Assembly: GCA_030425205.1 (NCBI GenBank)
Contig: JAUIAP010000013.1
Coordinates: 106,169-170,168, forward strand
From: Anaerolineae bacterium
Lineage (GTDB): Bacteria; Chloroflexota; Anaerolineae; Promineifilales; Promineifilaceae
Reading direction: 5' to 3'
Length of the DNA: 64,000 nucleotides
The position numbers and the translations under genes were made by a program. This document shows, in pieces, positions 9,459 through 18,435 of the stretch (position 1 is its first letter; every line of letters begins with the position of its first letter). The notes under the pieces were generated by a model that saw only the letters and a program-made list of their open reading frames with translations, was not told the DNA's origin and ran no database searches.

Positions 9459-9495
9459 CGAAAAGGGGGTTGCGACGTTCGCAACCCCCTTTTCG
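9459..9495. terminator. Bidirectional intrinsic terminator
   Basis: A perfect 16-bp stem (9459-9474 with 9480-9495) encloses the five-base loop ACGTT. It is GC-rich with A and T runs at the stem base. It lies between two convergent genes and can terminate both. Confidence 0.85.
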
Positions 9496-9516
9496 TTCTT
9501 TAGGTTATTGACAAGC

Positions 9517-12500
9517 TCAAGCCTTGCGTCGCCGCTGGCGCGTGACAATTGCCACAGTCACAGTCGCCAATCCAACGAGTAGCCAGATTGTCGTTGCAGA
9601 TTGTGTCAGCGCGACATTCTTGATGAGCGCAATTGCCGTTGGAATGAACGTGCTGAAGTTGAGCCAATCGGCCGATGGTCCCGTCCGCAATGTCACTGGA
9701 ATCTCAATCGTTTCCCCATTATCGCCCATAATAACGATTACATCGGTCATGTAGGTGCTGGCGCGGATTCCAGTTGGATCTGCGGTCACGGTCAGTTCAT
9801 CGCCGCTTTGGTCGAGCGTCAACCATGCGGCTGCCGTGCGGGCGGTCCAGTTGATGTCACCCGTGCCAACGTTGGAGACATGCAGCGTGCGTGGTGGCGC
9901 AGTCGTCGCACCGTCAGCCAAGTGCCAGCCCAAGCGATTGGGGCCGACGCTCAAATCAGGTTGATGGTAGCCAATCTTATCGTTGACAATGACCGTCAAA
10001 TCGGCGCGACCACTTTGCCCCACGCTGTTGGTCACCTGCAACGAGACGCGATGGGTTCCCACGGGCAGCAGAAACGCTGTGTATGCATTGCCACCGTTCG
10101 CGTTTGCGGGTTGACCATTAATGGTCCAATGCATATTTTGGGCGGGAATGTCCCCCTGAATGTCGATCACGTCGGCAAAGAAGTTGATCGGCGTGCCGTA
10201 TGGCACTTCGTGCAGGTGCATCGGTTGGATAAACTGAACGGTGGGCGGTTGGTAAGGCATCACGACGGGTGCGCTGAGCGCCTGCCCGGTGCGTAGACCA
10301 TCGCTGGCAATGATGCGGAAGCGTGCAAACGAGCTGCCCGGCATGTCTGCAAGGTCGAGCGCGATACTGTTGGCCGTTAAGCCGAGTGCATGTGCCGTAT
10401 AGGTCGTGCCGCCGTTGGTGGTGTAGTAGACATCATAGGTCAGCGGGTCGCCATCGAGATCGTTGCCAATCCAGCTAACATCAACCGTCGTCGCCTGTAC
10501 ATTAGCAACGATATTGCTGACCGTTGGCGCGTTATTGCTCACACCTAGTGTTTCCAATACCTTGTCGTGTCGTTTGTCGAGAATGTCGATCTTGATCGCA
10601 CTAGCGGGGAATGGCACGACGATATTGAACGCATCAGTTCCCGACTCATCCGTTTCATGATGACTAGCGGTGTCAAAGTCATAGCTTGCCACAACGCTGT
10701 CGGCGGCGTCACGGAACTGCACTTGGTAGTGATCGCCGGTTGGCAGACCATAGGAGCCGGGACTATCCCACAAGGCTGATGTGGCGATAATCGCGTTAAA
10801 TTGTGACTCGACAATGTAGCCAAACAGCGCAAGGTAGGCATCGCCAGCGTTGACGGGAGCAGGTGGTGCGCTGCGTGCATCCCCATCGGCCGTCAGCGTG
10901 TCAAAGATGTTCTCGTAGTTATAGTCGCTGATCCATTGGTTATCGCAATAGCCCATGAAATCTGTCCATTGGTCATTGGGAAGCACCATCGGCGGCAAAA
11001 GCGGATTCAGGCCGACGGAACCGACATCAAATCCCCACATCGTGCCTGCACCAATGCTTAAGTCAGAACGGGGGAAATCTTCGTCCTGATTGCTGTGGCC
11101 ACACTCGTCGTTCATGCCTTCGGGGTGTCCGCCGGTGACGCTGTGCCCCACTTCGTGACCCATATAGAAATCGGCCGAACTGCCATCATTGTCCCAGCCA
11201 AACGTCTTTGTTCCCGCAGGACCTGCTGAAATCCGTCCACCTGTCGCCGCACCACGTGGGAAGGGGGTGTCAGGGTTACCCGGCTCATGATAAAGCATAC
11301 TGTAGATGAAGATGTCGGCATCCCAGCCTTCCGTCTCGCGCAGTTCGGCCGCTTTTGGATTGACATAGTAGGTCGCGCAGAAGTTCGCATCAATGGGATC
11401 GTCGTTGCCATCTACCATCTCATCACACTCATCGGCCGTTTGCAGAATGCGTGAGCCAAGCCCTTCATCGACAATCGTGCGTTCCATCATATTGAGATTG
11501 CCAGACCCGATTGGATAGACGCGGCGGAACCACGAGCGCGTTTGGGCGACATCTTCAAGCGCACGCGGTGCATACGTCGTGCCGTTTGATTCATACTCCC
11601 AGAGCAGGAGATGCACGGGCAGATCGGGCGATTCACGCAGCTCAAATGTCTGCGTCGTCAGCGTGTTGTTGGCGAAGTTGGGTTCATCGGGGATTTGGTT
11701 GGGGTTGACAACCGCCTGCAAACGCAACGTGCTGTCGTCAATCCAATCTTGAGGAAGCTGGAAGTAGAAGGCGTGTTCAAATGTCGCGCGGTCGGGAATG
11801 TCCTGCACGGTCATGTAGTTTAGATCGGGCACCAGTGGGCCGTCGATGATCGCGCCGTTGCTAGTGACGCGATAGAGTTCGGCCGCCACACCCGCCACGT
11901 TTTCGTTTTCGGCGTTGACGTGTACGCGCACACCTGTCCATTTGCCTTGAATCAGATCGATCGACTGTGACCAATCCTGAATTCCTTGTGTCACTTCGAT
12001 GCGTGTCAGGGCCACGTCAACAACGGGCAACGCTGCGGCATCTCGTGGGAGGCGTTTGAGCAAGCCGTTCTCGTGCCAGAACAGGTAATCTTCATTGGGG
12101 CCGCCCAAGCGCAGGTCGAGGCCAAATCCGATGTAGGAGGCTTCAAAGCTGGGAACGTGGGGCAGGCTGTAGAGCAGCGCAGGGGTTCCGCCGTCGCGCC
12201 CCAACCGATAGAGTCCAAAGTCATAGTATGTGTCCAGACCTTCGATCACTTCGCGCTGTTCAAAAAAGTAGACGTAGCTCTCATCGACTTGTAGTTCAAC
12301 GATTTCAACATCGGAGACGGGGCTTTCATATAATTTCATGCCAGCGGCATTTTCGGGATAGTGCCAGATTTCGTCCGTTTTGGCTGCGAAGATGTGATCA
12401 GTGCCACAACCGCCCTCGCAAACATCGGCCGAAAAGACGTTCACACCACCCGTTGACGTAATGCCGCCACCGTTGATCGACTTTTGATAGAGCGTGCCAT

Positions 12501-13134
12501 CCAACGATTTCCAGACGACGCGCTCGCCCGTCACCCATAGTTCATTGGGCTGACTGGGACCAATATCGACAGCCGGCACAATCGTCTGCACCGTTGGCAA
12601 GACGATAATGTTGCTCGGTTTTTCGACGCGGATGATGCCGTAATCTTGATGCAGCATATAGACCCAGTCGCCCAGTTCGCGCACTTGGTTTGCACGATCT
12701 TGACCACCGTACATCACCTGTGGCATATCGCCGGGATTGGCTTCCACTGAAAGACGCACCAGCCCTTCTAGATAACGGCTCATCCAGTAGAGATATTCTT
12801 CATCGGCAACGACGTTCGAGCCGAGATCGGTGTCATTTGAACAGGCTGATTCGTTGTCCGCGCCATACACGTCGCGGGTTAGACCACCCATGCCGGGAAC
12901 GCGGGAGATGATGGTGTTGTAGTCAAATGCGCCATTGGCAGAACGGGGAGCGGGGCAGAAATCCCAGAACCAGTACCACACTTTGGCATCGTTTGTTGTG
13001 ATGTCGTCAATGCCGGCTTGGTCAACGAGAATGTCGGGGGTCTCATCAGGCGCAGCTGTGACGCGCCGCGACTGCACATTGGCAAAGGCCAACAGCAGGG
13101 CGAGTAGAATGAAAAATCGGGTTCGTGTAAACAT
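9517..13134 (-). CDS. Large secreted metzincin-like metalloprotease with CARDB/Ig-type domains and C-terminal membrane anchor
   Basis: 1205 residues with a signal peptide (about 1-27). An N-terminal propeller-like part (about 45-365) is followed by a CARDB-like domain (about 372-500). A zinc site follows with H660, E661, H664 and H670 in HEVGHSVTGGH, the metzincin spacing HExxHxxxxxH. A candidate Met-turn, GTMWG, lies near 697-701. Further Ig- or fibronectin-like domains fill about 860-1100. A final hydrophobic helix ends in RQRRRKA. AAGGAGATA stands nine bases before the ATG, confirming the start. It is probably an extracellular protease held to the cell surface. It is divergent from the STAND regulator gene. 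Confidence 0.82.
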   Translation of the reverse strand: MFTRTRFFILLALLLAFANVQSRRVTAAPDETPDILVDQAGIDDITTNDAKVWYWFWDFCPAPRSANGAFDYNTIISRVPGMGGLTRDVYGADNESACSNDTDLGSNVVADEEYLYWMSRYLEGLVRLSVEANPGDMPQVMYGGQDRANQVRELGDWVYMLHQDYGIIRVEKPSNIIVLPTVQTIVPAVDIGPSQPNELWVTGERVVWKSLDGTLYQKSINGGGITSTGGVNVFSADVCEGGCGTDHIFAAKTDEIWHYPENAAGMKLYESPVSDVEIVELQVDESYVYFFEQREVIEGLDTYYDFGLYRLGRDGGTPALLYSLPHVPSFEASYIGFGLDLRLGGPNEDYLFWHENGLLKRLPRDAAALPVVDVALTRIEVTQGIQDWSQSIDLIQGKWTGVRVHVNAENENVAGVAAELYRVTSNGAIIDGPLVPDLNYMTVQDIPDRATFEHAFYFQLPQDWIDDSTLRLQAVVNPNQIPDEPNFANNTLTTQTFELRESPDLPVHLLLWEYESNGTTYAPRALEDVAQTRSWFRRVYPIGSGNLNMMERTIVDEGLGSRILQTADECDEMVDGNDDPIDANFCATYYVNPKAAELRETEGWDADIFIYSMLYHEPGNPDTPFPRGAATGGRISAGPAGTKTFGWDNDGSSADFYMGHEVGHSVTGGHPEGMNDECGHSNQDEDFPRSDLSIGAGTMWGFDVGSVGLNPLLPPMVLPNDQWTDFMGYCDNQWISDYNYENIFDTLTADGDARSAPPAPVNAGDAYLALFGYIVESQFNAIIATSALWDSPGSYGLPTGDHYQVQFRDAADSVVASYDFDTASHHETDESGTDAFNIVVPFPASAIKIDILDKRHDKVLETLGVSNNAPTVSNIVANVQATTVDVSWIGNDLDGDPLTYDVYYTTNGGTTYTAHALGLTANSIALDLADMPGSSFARFRIIASDGLRTGQALSAPVVMPYQPPTVQFIQPMHLHEVPYGTPINFFADVIDIQGDIPAQNMHWTINGQPANANGGNAYTAFLLPVGTHRVSLQVTNSVGQSGRADLTVIVNDKIGYHQPDLSVGPNRLGWHLADGATTAPPRTLHVSNVGTGDINWTARTAAAWLTLDQSGDELTVTADPTGIRASTYMTDVIVIMGDNGETIEIPVTLRTGPSADWLNFSTFIPTAIALIKNVALTQSATTIWLLVGLATVTVAIVTRQRRRKA

Positions 13135-13314
13135 GGTGTGTATCTCCTTAAATACGTTGTCAGTTGGTCAGGATGTCAGGTGACAGTTGCCTTAACTGCC
13201 TAAAATCCTGATACCCTCTCATCATATACCCGAATCGATCAGAAAAGTCTGACGAGCTGTCAGAAAAATCGGCCGAAATCCCCCTACACTCCCCCTATGG
13301 GTATTTCAATTAGC

Positions 13315-13344
13315 TTGACAGTCGTTCCATTCCACCGTTATGAT
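13315..13344 (+). promoter_or_regulatory. Strong promoter giving a leaderless transcript of the STAND regulator
   Basis: TTGACA (13315-13320) and TATGAT (13339-13344) are separated by 18 bases, close to consensus. The ATG at 13351 is six bases beyond the -10 box, so transcription should begin at or next to the start codon. Confidence 0.75.
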
Positions 13345-13350
13345 CACGCC

Positions 13351-16083
13351 ATGCTGTCATTCGGTGACTTGCTTTCCAACGCGCTACACGACATAAAAAA
13401 GCATACCCGCAAAAAGATCAGCATTGTGCAGGATGAACTGGGGTATGCGCTGACCCCTGCCTTGACGGGGGATGCAGTTGAACGCTGGCGCTATCGCAAA
13501 AGCCTCCCTGCCATTGAGCAAGTTGAGCAGTTGACGACGGCACTGGTTGCCTACAAATACAAAGGACATGATCGGGCATGGGTTTTGCAATTTTTGCATT
13601 CGGCCGATCATCCCTACCCAAACGCCTTTGCAGACACGCTTTTCCCGCCTGAGCGTGCCGCCAACCCCGCACCGCCATTTTCGGTCTATCAGCCCCCACA
13701 GCCACGCGGATTTGTCGGTCGCCAGCGTGAATTGGCGCACTATCGCGCCGAGCTTGAACAGGCTGGCATCGCCCTGATCAGCGGCATGGCGGGCATTGGC
13801 AAAACATCGCTGGCGGCCACATTGGCGCGGACGCAGACACCCGTTTTTTGGCACACATTGCGCGAGGCATCGGCCGATAGTTTGATCTATCGTTTAAGCG
13901 GTTTCTTAGCACGGCTGGGATCGGCCGATCTTTGGCAGCAACTCGAAGCGAGCCGCATGGCAAACATCCAACCGCCCAGCAACGCGACTTGCGTCGATGC
14001 GCTGCTGGCTGGCTTGATCCAGTATGACTGTCTCATCTGCCTCGATGATCTACAGGTTGCGGCCGATGATCCACATATCCAGCGCATGGTGTTACGCTTG
14101 AGTGCAGAACAGCGACCCAAACTATTGCTCACCACCCGTCGCATTCCACGTTTTTTGGCACGCTATCATCAACCACTGCCGCTGGGGGGTCTGTCGCGGG
14201 AGGATTCGGCCGATCTGTTCACAACACGGCACAGCAAGCTCACCCTCGCCCAACGCAACGACCTGCACACCTACACCGCTGGTCACGCGACCTTTTTGAC
14301 CTTTGCATTGCTGCTGTTGGAGCGGGCAGTTTCGGCCGATAAACTGATCGCCAGTTTGGCAGAGGCGGACAACATCGAACGCTTCCTGCTCGAAGAAGTA
14401 GACGACTATTTGAGCGATGACGAACGCGCTGTCATGGAAACATTGGCGCTCCATTATGGCGAACCAGTGCCGACTGATGCGCTGTTGGCAATTGCGCACG
14501 GGGAACGCACCCGGCGGGCAATGCGCGGACTGCTCGATCAATACCTCATACAAGCCCACGATCTGTTTGACAAGATGGGGTTGACCATTCACGCGATTGT
14601 CGCCGAATTTTACCGCTTGCAGATGTCCACCGCCGCCCAGCGGGCTCTGCATGAACGCGCGGCCAACTACTATGCAGCGGCGCATCCGCTTCAATCGGCC
14701 GATCATCACGAACGTGCGGGCAACATCGCCCTTGCGACCCGTCTCCTGACCGAACACGCCCACGCCTTTGCCAATCGCGGCGATGCGATTGCGGCGATGA
14801 CGATTTTAGAAAGGCTGCCACTTGACGAGTTGGACGAGGAACTTGCCATCGGTATGCAGTTAGCCATCGCCGATTGCGGCACGGTGAGCGGTCGCTTTGG
14901 GGCGGCCAAAGCAGCACTGTTCGACGTGGCTGAACGACTTAACCAGCAGCCAAACACGCCACAGACGACACGTACCAAAGTGCATGTTTGCCAGCGCATG
15001 GGACAGCTACTGGAGCGCGAAGATGTGCCGCAGGCGTTGCAATGGGCGCAGCGCGGATTGGGTTTGACGACGGCAGAAATGTCGGCCGAACGCGCCGCAC
15101 TCGAAACGCAAATTGCCATTCTGCACATGCACACGGGCAACTATGGCGCAGCGTTCGAACTGCTCGAAGATTTGCAACATGCGCAACTGCCACACCATCT
15201 GCAAACGGTCGTGCGCTACTCATTGAGCGGTCTACACTTTCGCAACAATCAACTCGACCACGCTGAAAAGCTCGCACGTGAGGCGTTGAAGATGGCACAA
15301 CAGCACCCGCTGCTCAAGCTGCGCGTCCTGACCAATTTGGGAGTCTATCTCTATCGTCGCGGCAAGTGGCAGGAGGCGATGCAGATGCTCGAAGAGGGGC
15401 GTGAGACGGCAAAACGGATGGGCGATGTCCGTCAATACCTGCTGCTTTCGCTCAATTTGGCGGGGATGCTGATCTATGCGGGCAAAGAGCGCACGGCGCA
15501 ACAGATTTTGAACGCCGTTCTTGAGCAAGCGCAAGAGAATGGGCAACAGACGCTCGTTTTGCAAGCGCGCGTGTGGCTGGTGCGCTGTCACATCACGATT
15601 GAAAAGTGGGCGGCGGCGCAAACCCATTTGGCGGCGGCAAAGCCACTGGCAGTTGAACAAAATGATCAGGCGGTGTTGGCGATGTTGGATGGCTATTCGG
15701 CCGAAATTGCCCTTGCTGCCGATGAGCTAGACGACGCATGGCGGTTGGCCATGGCCGCCGTCGATGGGTCGCGCCAGTTAGGGGACAAGTCATCAGAGGC
15801 GATTCACTGGCGGGTCGTTGGCGATGTAGCGACTGCGGCAAGCGACCGTGAGCGTGCCGCCAATGCCTATCAGCGCAGCCTCGCCTTGCTCAATCCCCTT
15901 GAATACTATTACGCGGCAACGACTTTGGCGTTGGCAAAGTTATTGCAAGGCGAAGGGGCGTATGCAGCGGCGGCAGAACATGCAGCGACCGCACAAACAA
16001 CCTTCGCACACCTTGGGGCAACCCGCGACGTTGCAGCAGCGCAGAAACTGCTCGACCAACTCAAGCTGGAGACAATCACATGA
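13351..16083 (+). CDS. STAND-type NTPase regulator with N-terminal HTH-like segment and TPR repeats
   Basis: 910 residues from the ATG at 13351. The ATG 54 bases upstream is rejected because a near-consensus promoter lies between the two. Residues about 1-70 resemble an XRE-like helix-turn-helix (DAVERWRYRKSLP). FVGRQREL (about 121-128), Walker A GMAGIGKT (145-152) and Walker B CLICLDDLQ mark a MalT/NB-ARC-like NTPase. The C-terminal half (about 490-900) is helical with TPR-like repeats. STAND proteins switch on ligand binding by forming ATP-bound oligomers. The gene carries eight TCGGCCGA palindromes, all read as Ser-Ala-Asp/Glu. Its stop overlaps the next gene's start (ATGA). Confidence 0.85.
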   Translation: MLSFGDLLSNALHDIKKHTRKKISIVQDELGYALTPALTGDAVERWRYRKSLPAIEQVEQLTTALVAYKYKGHDRAWVLQFLHSADHPYPNAFADTLFPPERAANPAPPFSVYQPPQPRGFVGRQRELAHYRAELEQAGIALISGMAGIGKTSLAATLARTQTPVFWHTLREASADSLIYRLSGFLARLGSADLWQQLEASRMANIQPPSNATCVDALLAGLIQYDCLICLDDLQVAADDPHIQRMVLRLSAEQRPKLLLTTRRIPRFLARYHQPLPLGGLSREDSADLFTTRHSKLTLAQRNDLHTYTAGHATFLTFALLLLERAVSADKLIASLAEADNIERFLLEEVDDYLSDDERAVMETLALHYGEPVPTDALLAIAHGERTRRAMRGLLDQYLIQAHDLFDKMGLTIHAIVAEFYRLQMSTAAQRALHERAANYYAAAHPLQSADHHERAGNIALATRLLTEHAHAFANRGDAIAAMTILERLPLDELDEELAIGMQLAIADCGTVSGRFGAAKAALFDVAERLNQQPNTPQTTRTKVHVCQRMGQLLEREDVPQALQWAQRGLGLTTAEMSAERAALETQIAILHMHTGNYGAAFELLEDLQHAQLPHHLQTVVRYSLSGLHFRNNQLDHAEKLAREALKMAQQHPLLKLRVLTNLGVYLYRRGKWQEAMQMLEEGRETAKRMGDVRQYLLLSLNLAGMLIYAGKERTAQQILNAVLEQAQENGQQTLVLQARVWLVRCHITIEKWAAAQTHLAAAKPLAVEQNDQAVLAMLDGYSAEIALAADELDDAWRLAMAAVDGSRQLGDKSSEAIHWRVVGDVATAASDRERAANAYQRSLALLNPLEYYYAATTLALAKLLQGEGAYAAAAEHAATAQTTFAHLGATRDVAAAQKLLDQLKLETIT

Positions 16084-18146
16084 CCAAACATTACCTACTC
16101 TTCTTCACGCTGCTGTGCCTAATCCTCAGCGCAACCACGACCGCCCACGCCGATCCATGGGTCATCGACACCACCGTGCACTGGTCGGTCAGCGAAATAT
16201 GTCAGGATGGATTTATCGCCTATGCGTATGACAATCGTTCGGGCATCATCAACAGTTTCGGCATCCCAGCCGACGATGATCGCACGCTGCAAGCCCACCT
16301 GCTCAAAGATAACTTCCTGACCACCTACCCAACTTCACAATCTGAGCAACGGCTGCTCAACGAGTTTGGCGGTTTTTATAGTGTGAACGATGTCGATTTG
16401 AATGCGCATGCTGTTGGCACATTGGGCAACGCGCTGGTGCTGGATACGGTGAATCGGCCGAATCCCCTCTTTGTCGCATTCAGCAGTGGCGAGCTGGCGC
16501 GATGGTACGATGTGGGTGAACTCGATTGGGGGCAGACGGTGGCGGTTGGCAAACTGGTGGCGATTCGCTCGGGCAATAGTTCGCGCGTGCTCGTCGGTCG
16601 CGTCGCCAACTGTGCATTGCCGCAAGTCGGTGAGATTCGGCGTATGTCAGTCGATAATAGTGGGGTTGAGGGCAATCAAGAATCGGCCGAACCGTCTATC
16701 TCTGCCAACGGAATGCGCGTCGCCTTTTCGTCAGCCGCAACCAATCTTGTCAGCGGTGTCAGCGACATCAACGACGCGACCGACATTTTCATCCGCTCAC
16801 AGCGCACCGACAAAACCCAACTGATCTCGCTGGCGGGAAGCCTGTCCCATCCCGTTGCCGCATTTGGACCGTCAACCGAACCAGATATCGCCTATGACGG
16901 GGCCCGTGTCGTCTTTTCATCGCTGGCGGGTGATGTCGCGCCCGGCAACGACTGTGATAACTTGGACGACAACAACGTGTCGGACGTCTATCGCTGGGAG
17001 TGGCTAGGTTCGCCACCATTTGCGCGGCTTTCGCTGTTCAATTTCCATATCAACGGCAACTTTGATTCTTGTGCGCCGCTCGATGCGGGAACCCACCGTC
17101 CACGCATCAACGATGATGATGTCACCATGTCAACGGCAACTGTCTTCAACAACATCTCACAAGGCACGATTAACGATCCCAATGGACAAGATGACGTGTT
17201 GTTAAACAGGCAGGGGGATGGAGAATCGACGGTCGTATCAGCACAGGTTTTGCAAACAGGTGGATTGCAGACGGGTAATGGACTGTCCGACTATGGGGAC
17301 ATCGCCGTACTCAATCGCTGGGTCGTTTTCCAGACGGATGCCAATGATTTGACCCCCGACGATAACAACAATACGACCGATATTGTGCTGATGGACAGCT
17401 CTGAGCTGACAACGCGGGCGGGCAATGGTGAGCTGATATCCGTCACTTCGGATGGTCTACAGGCGGACGGCGCGAGTCAACATCCTGCCATTTCGGGAAC
17501 GGCCGACCACATCGCATTTGATTCGCTTGCCAGCAACTTGCACCCCAATCTCACGGCGGGAATTTCACAAGTTTACGTGCGCGACCGCCATTGGCAATGC
17601 ACCATCTTGCTGTCGCAGTCAGTTGAGGGGGCAATTGGGAATGGCGACTCCACATTTGCCACAATTTCGGCCGATGGTCGCTACATCGCCTTCACATCGC
17701 TGGCCGACAACCTCGTTGCGGGTGACACCAATGGCTATGCCGATATCTTTGTCGTTGACCGTGACGCAGATGGCGACGGCGTGTTTATCCTCGACCGCTT
17801 CTGCACGCTCGATACGTGGTCGATCAAGCGCGTCTCCAACGGCATTCGCGACGCGGAGAGCGATGGGGATTCAACCGAGCCAGACTTTGCCGCCAACGGC
17901 GCATGGCTGGCGTTCACTTCAAAAGCCACCAACTTGGTTGCCGGCGACACAAACGATGTTTCCGACGTATTCGTGGTGTTCAATGGGTATACGGCAGGGG
18001 AGGTTCCATTGCAGGTTGGGCTTGTGGGCATATCGGTCGAAAAGCCCCCCTTCTCGCTGTTGATTACAGGGATGATGCTCTTTTTGCTCCTATTTAGTAC
18101 GACAACGAGACTTTGCCACAATCCTACGGCTAAAGCCGAAGGCTGA
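16080..18146 (+). CDS. Secreted TolB/WD40-like beta-propeller protein with C-terminal membrane anchor
   Basis: 688 residues. The signal peptide runs to about residue 24 (TTTAHA). At least three blades share a pattern like ISADGRYIAFTSLADNLV followed by TNGYADIFVVDR, as in TolB-type PD40 propellers. A hydrophobic helix near the end (LLITGMMLFLLLF) anchors it. The last residues (NPTAKAEG) and the stop codon lie inside a repeat hairpin at 18123-18142, so repeat insertion may have replaced the original 3' end. It overlaps the STAND regulator stop by four bases, an unusual coupling of a cytoplasmic NTPase with a surface protein. The ligand is unknown. Confidence 0.8.
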   Translation: MTKHYLLFFTLLCLILSATTTAHADPWVIDTTVHWSVSEICQDGFIAYAYDNRSGIINSFGIPADDDRTLQAHLLKDNFLTTYPTSQSEQRLLNEFGGFYSVNDVDLNAHAVGTLGNALVLDTVNRPNPLFVAFSSGELARWYDVGELDWGQTVAVGKLVAIRSGNSSRVLVGRVANCALPQVGEIRRMSVDNSGVEGNQESAEPSISANGMRVAFSSAATNLVSGVSDINDATDIFIRSQRTDKTQLISLAGSLSHPVAAFGPSTEPDIAYDGARVVFSSLAGDVAPGNDCDNLDDNNVSDVYRWEWLGSPPFARLSLFNFHINGNFDSCAPLDAGTHRPRINDDDVTMSTATVFNNISQGTINDPNGQDDVLLNRQGDGESTVVSAQVLQTGGLQTGNGLSDYGDIAVLNRWVVFQTDANDLTPDDNNNTTDIVLMDSSELTTRAGNGELISVTSDGLQADGASQHPAISGTADHIAFDSLASNLHPNLTAGISQVYVRDRHWQCTILLSQSVEGAIGNGDSTFATISADGRYIAFTSLADNLVAGDTNGYADIFVVDRDADGDGVFILDRFCTLDTWSIKRVSNGIRDAESDGDSTEPDFAANGAWLAFTSKATNLVAGDTNDVSDVFVVFNGYTAGEVPLQVGLVGISVEKPPFSLLITGMMLFLLLFSTTTRLCHNPTAKAEG

Positions 18147-18172
18147 TATGCGAAACGCGCTCAAGCGCGTTG
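18123..18172. repeat. Double hairpin repeat at the 3' end of the propeller gene
   Basis: The first hairpin (CCTACGGCT, AA, AGCCGAAGG; one mismatch) contains the end of the upstream reading frame. The second has perfect 8-bp arms, AACGCGCT and AGCGCGTT, with loop CA. A related copy of the second part lies reversed at 53541-53575. Confidence 0.7.
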
Positions 18173-18349
18173 GTTGCAGTCTCGTTGCAGTGTTAGTCAC
18201 CTGCGACAACGAGCGCAGACGAGAGGCTCCTAGCCATCTTCTTCCTCTGCGTCCCTTGCGATCTCAGCGGTGAAATTTCTTGGTGAACAACTCTAATAGG
18301 TAAAGTGGACGTGAATCGGCCGAATTTCACACCGATCTATCGTTACCTA

Positions 18350-18377
18350 TTGATGTCTATAACGGTTTGCTTATAAT
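18350..18377 (+). promoter_or_regulatory. Promoter for the BNR lipoprotein gene
   Basis: TTGATG (18350-18355) and a perfect TATAAT (18372-18377) are separated by 16 bases. Transcription would start near 18384, leaving a leader of about 50 bases that contains AAGGAG before the ATG. Confidence 0.65.
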
Positions 18378-18435
18378 GTAGTTTGAGATGTTTTGAATCT
18401 CCACCACTGACCATTGATGTAAGGAGCTTACCAAC

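Noticed and set aside
13297..13350. Longer N-terminus for the STAND regulator
   Set aside because: A near-consensus promoter lies inside this stretch, so it is upstream DNA rather than coding sequence.
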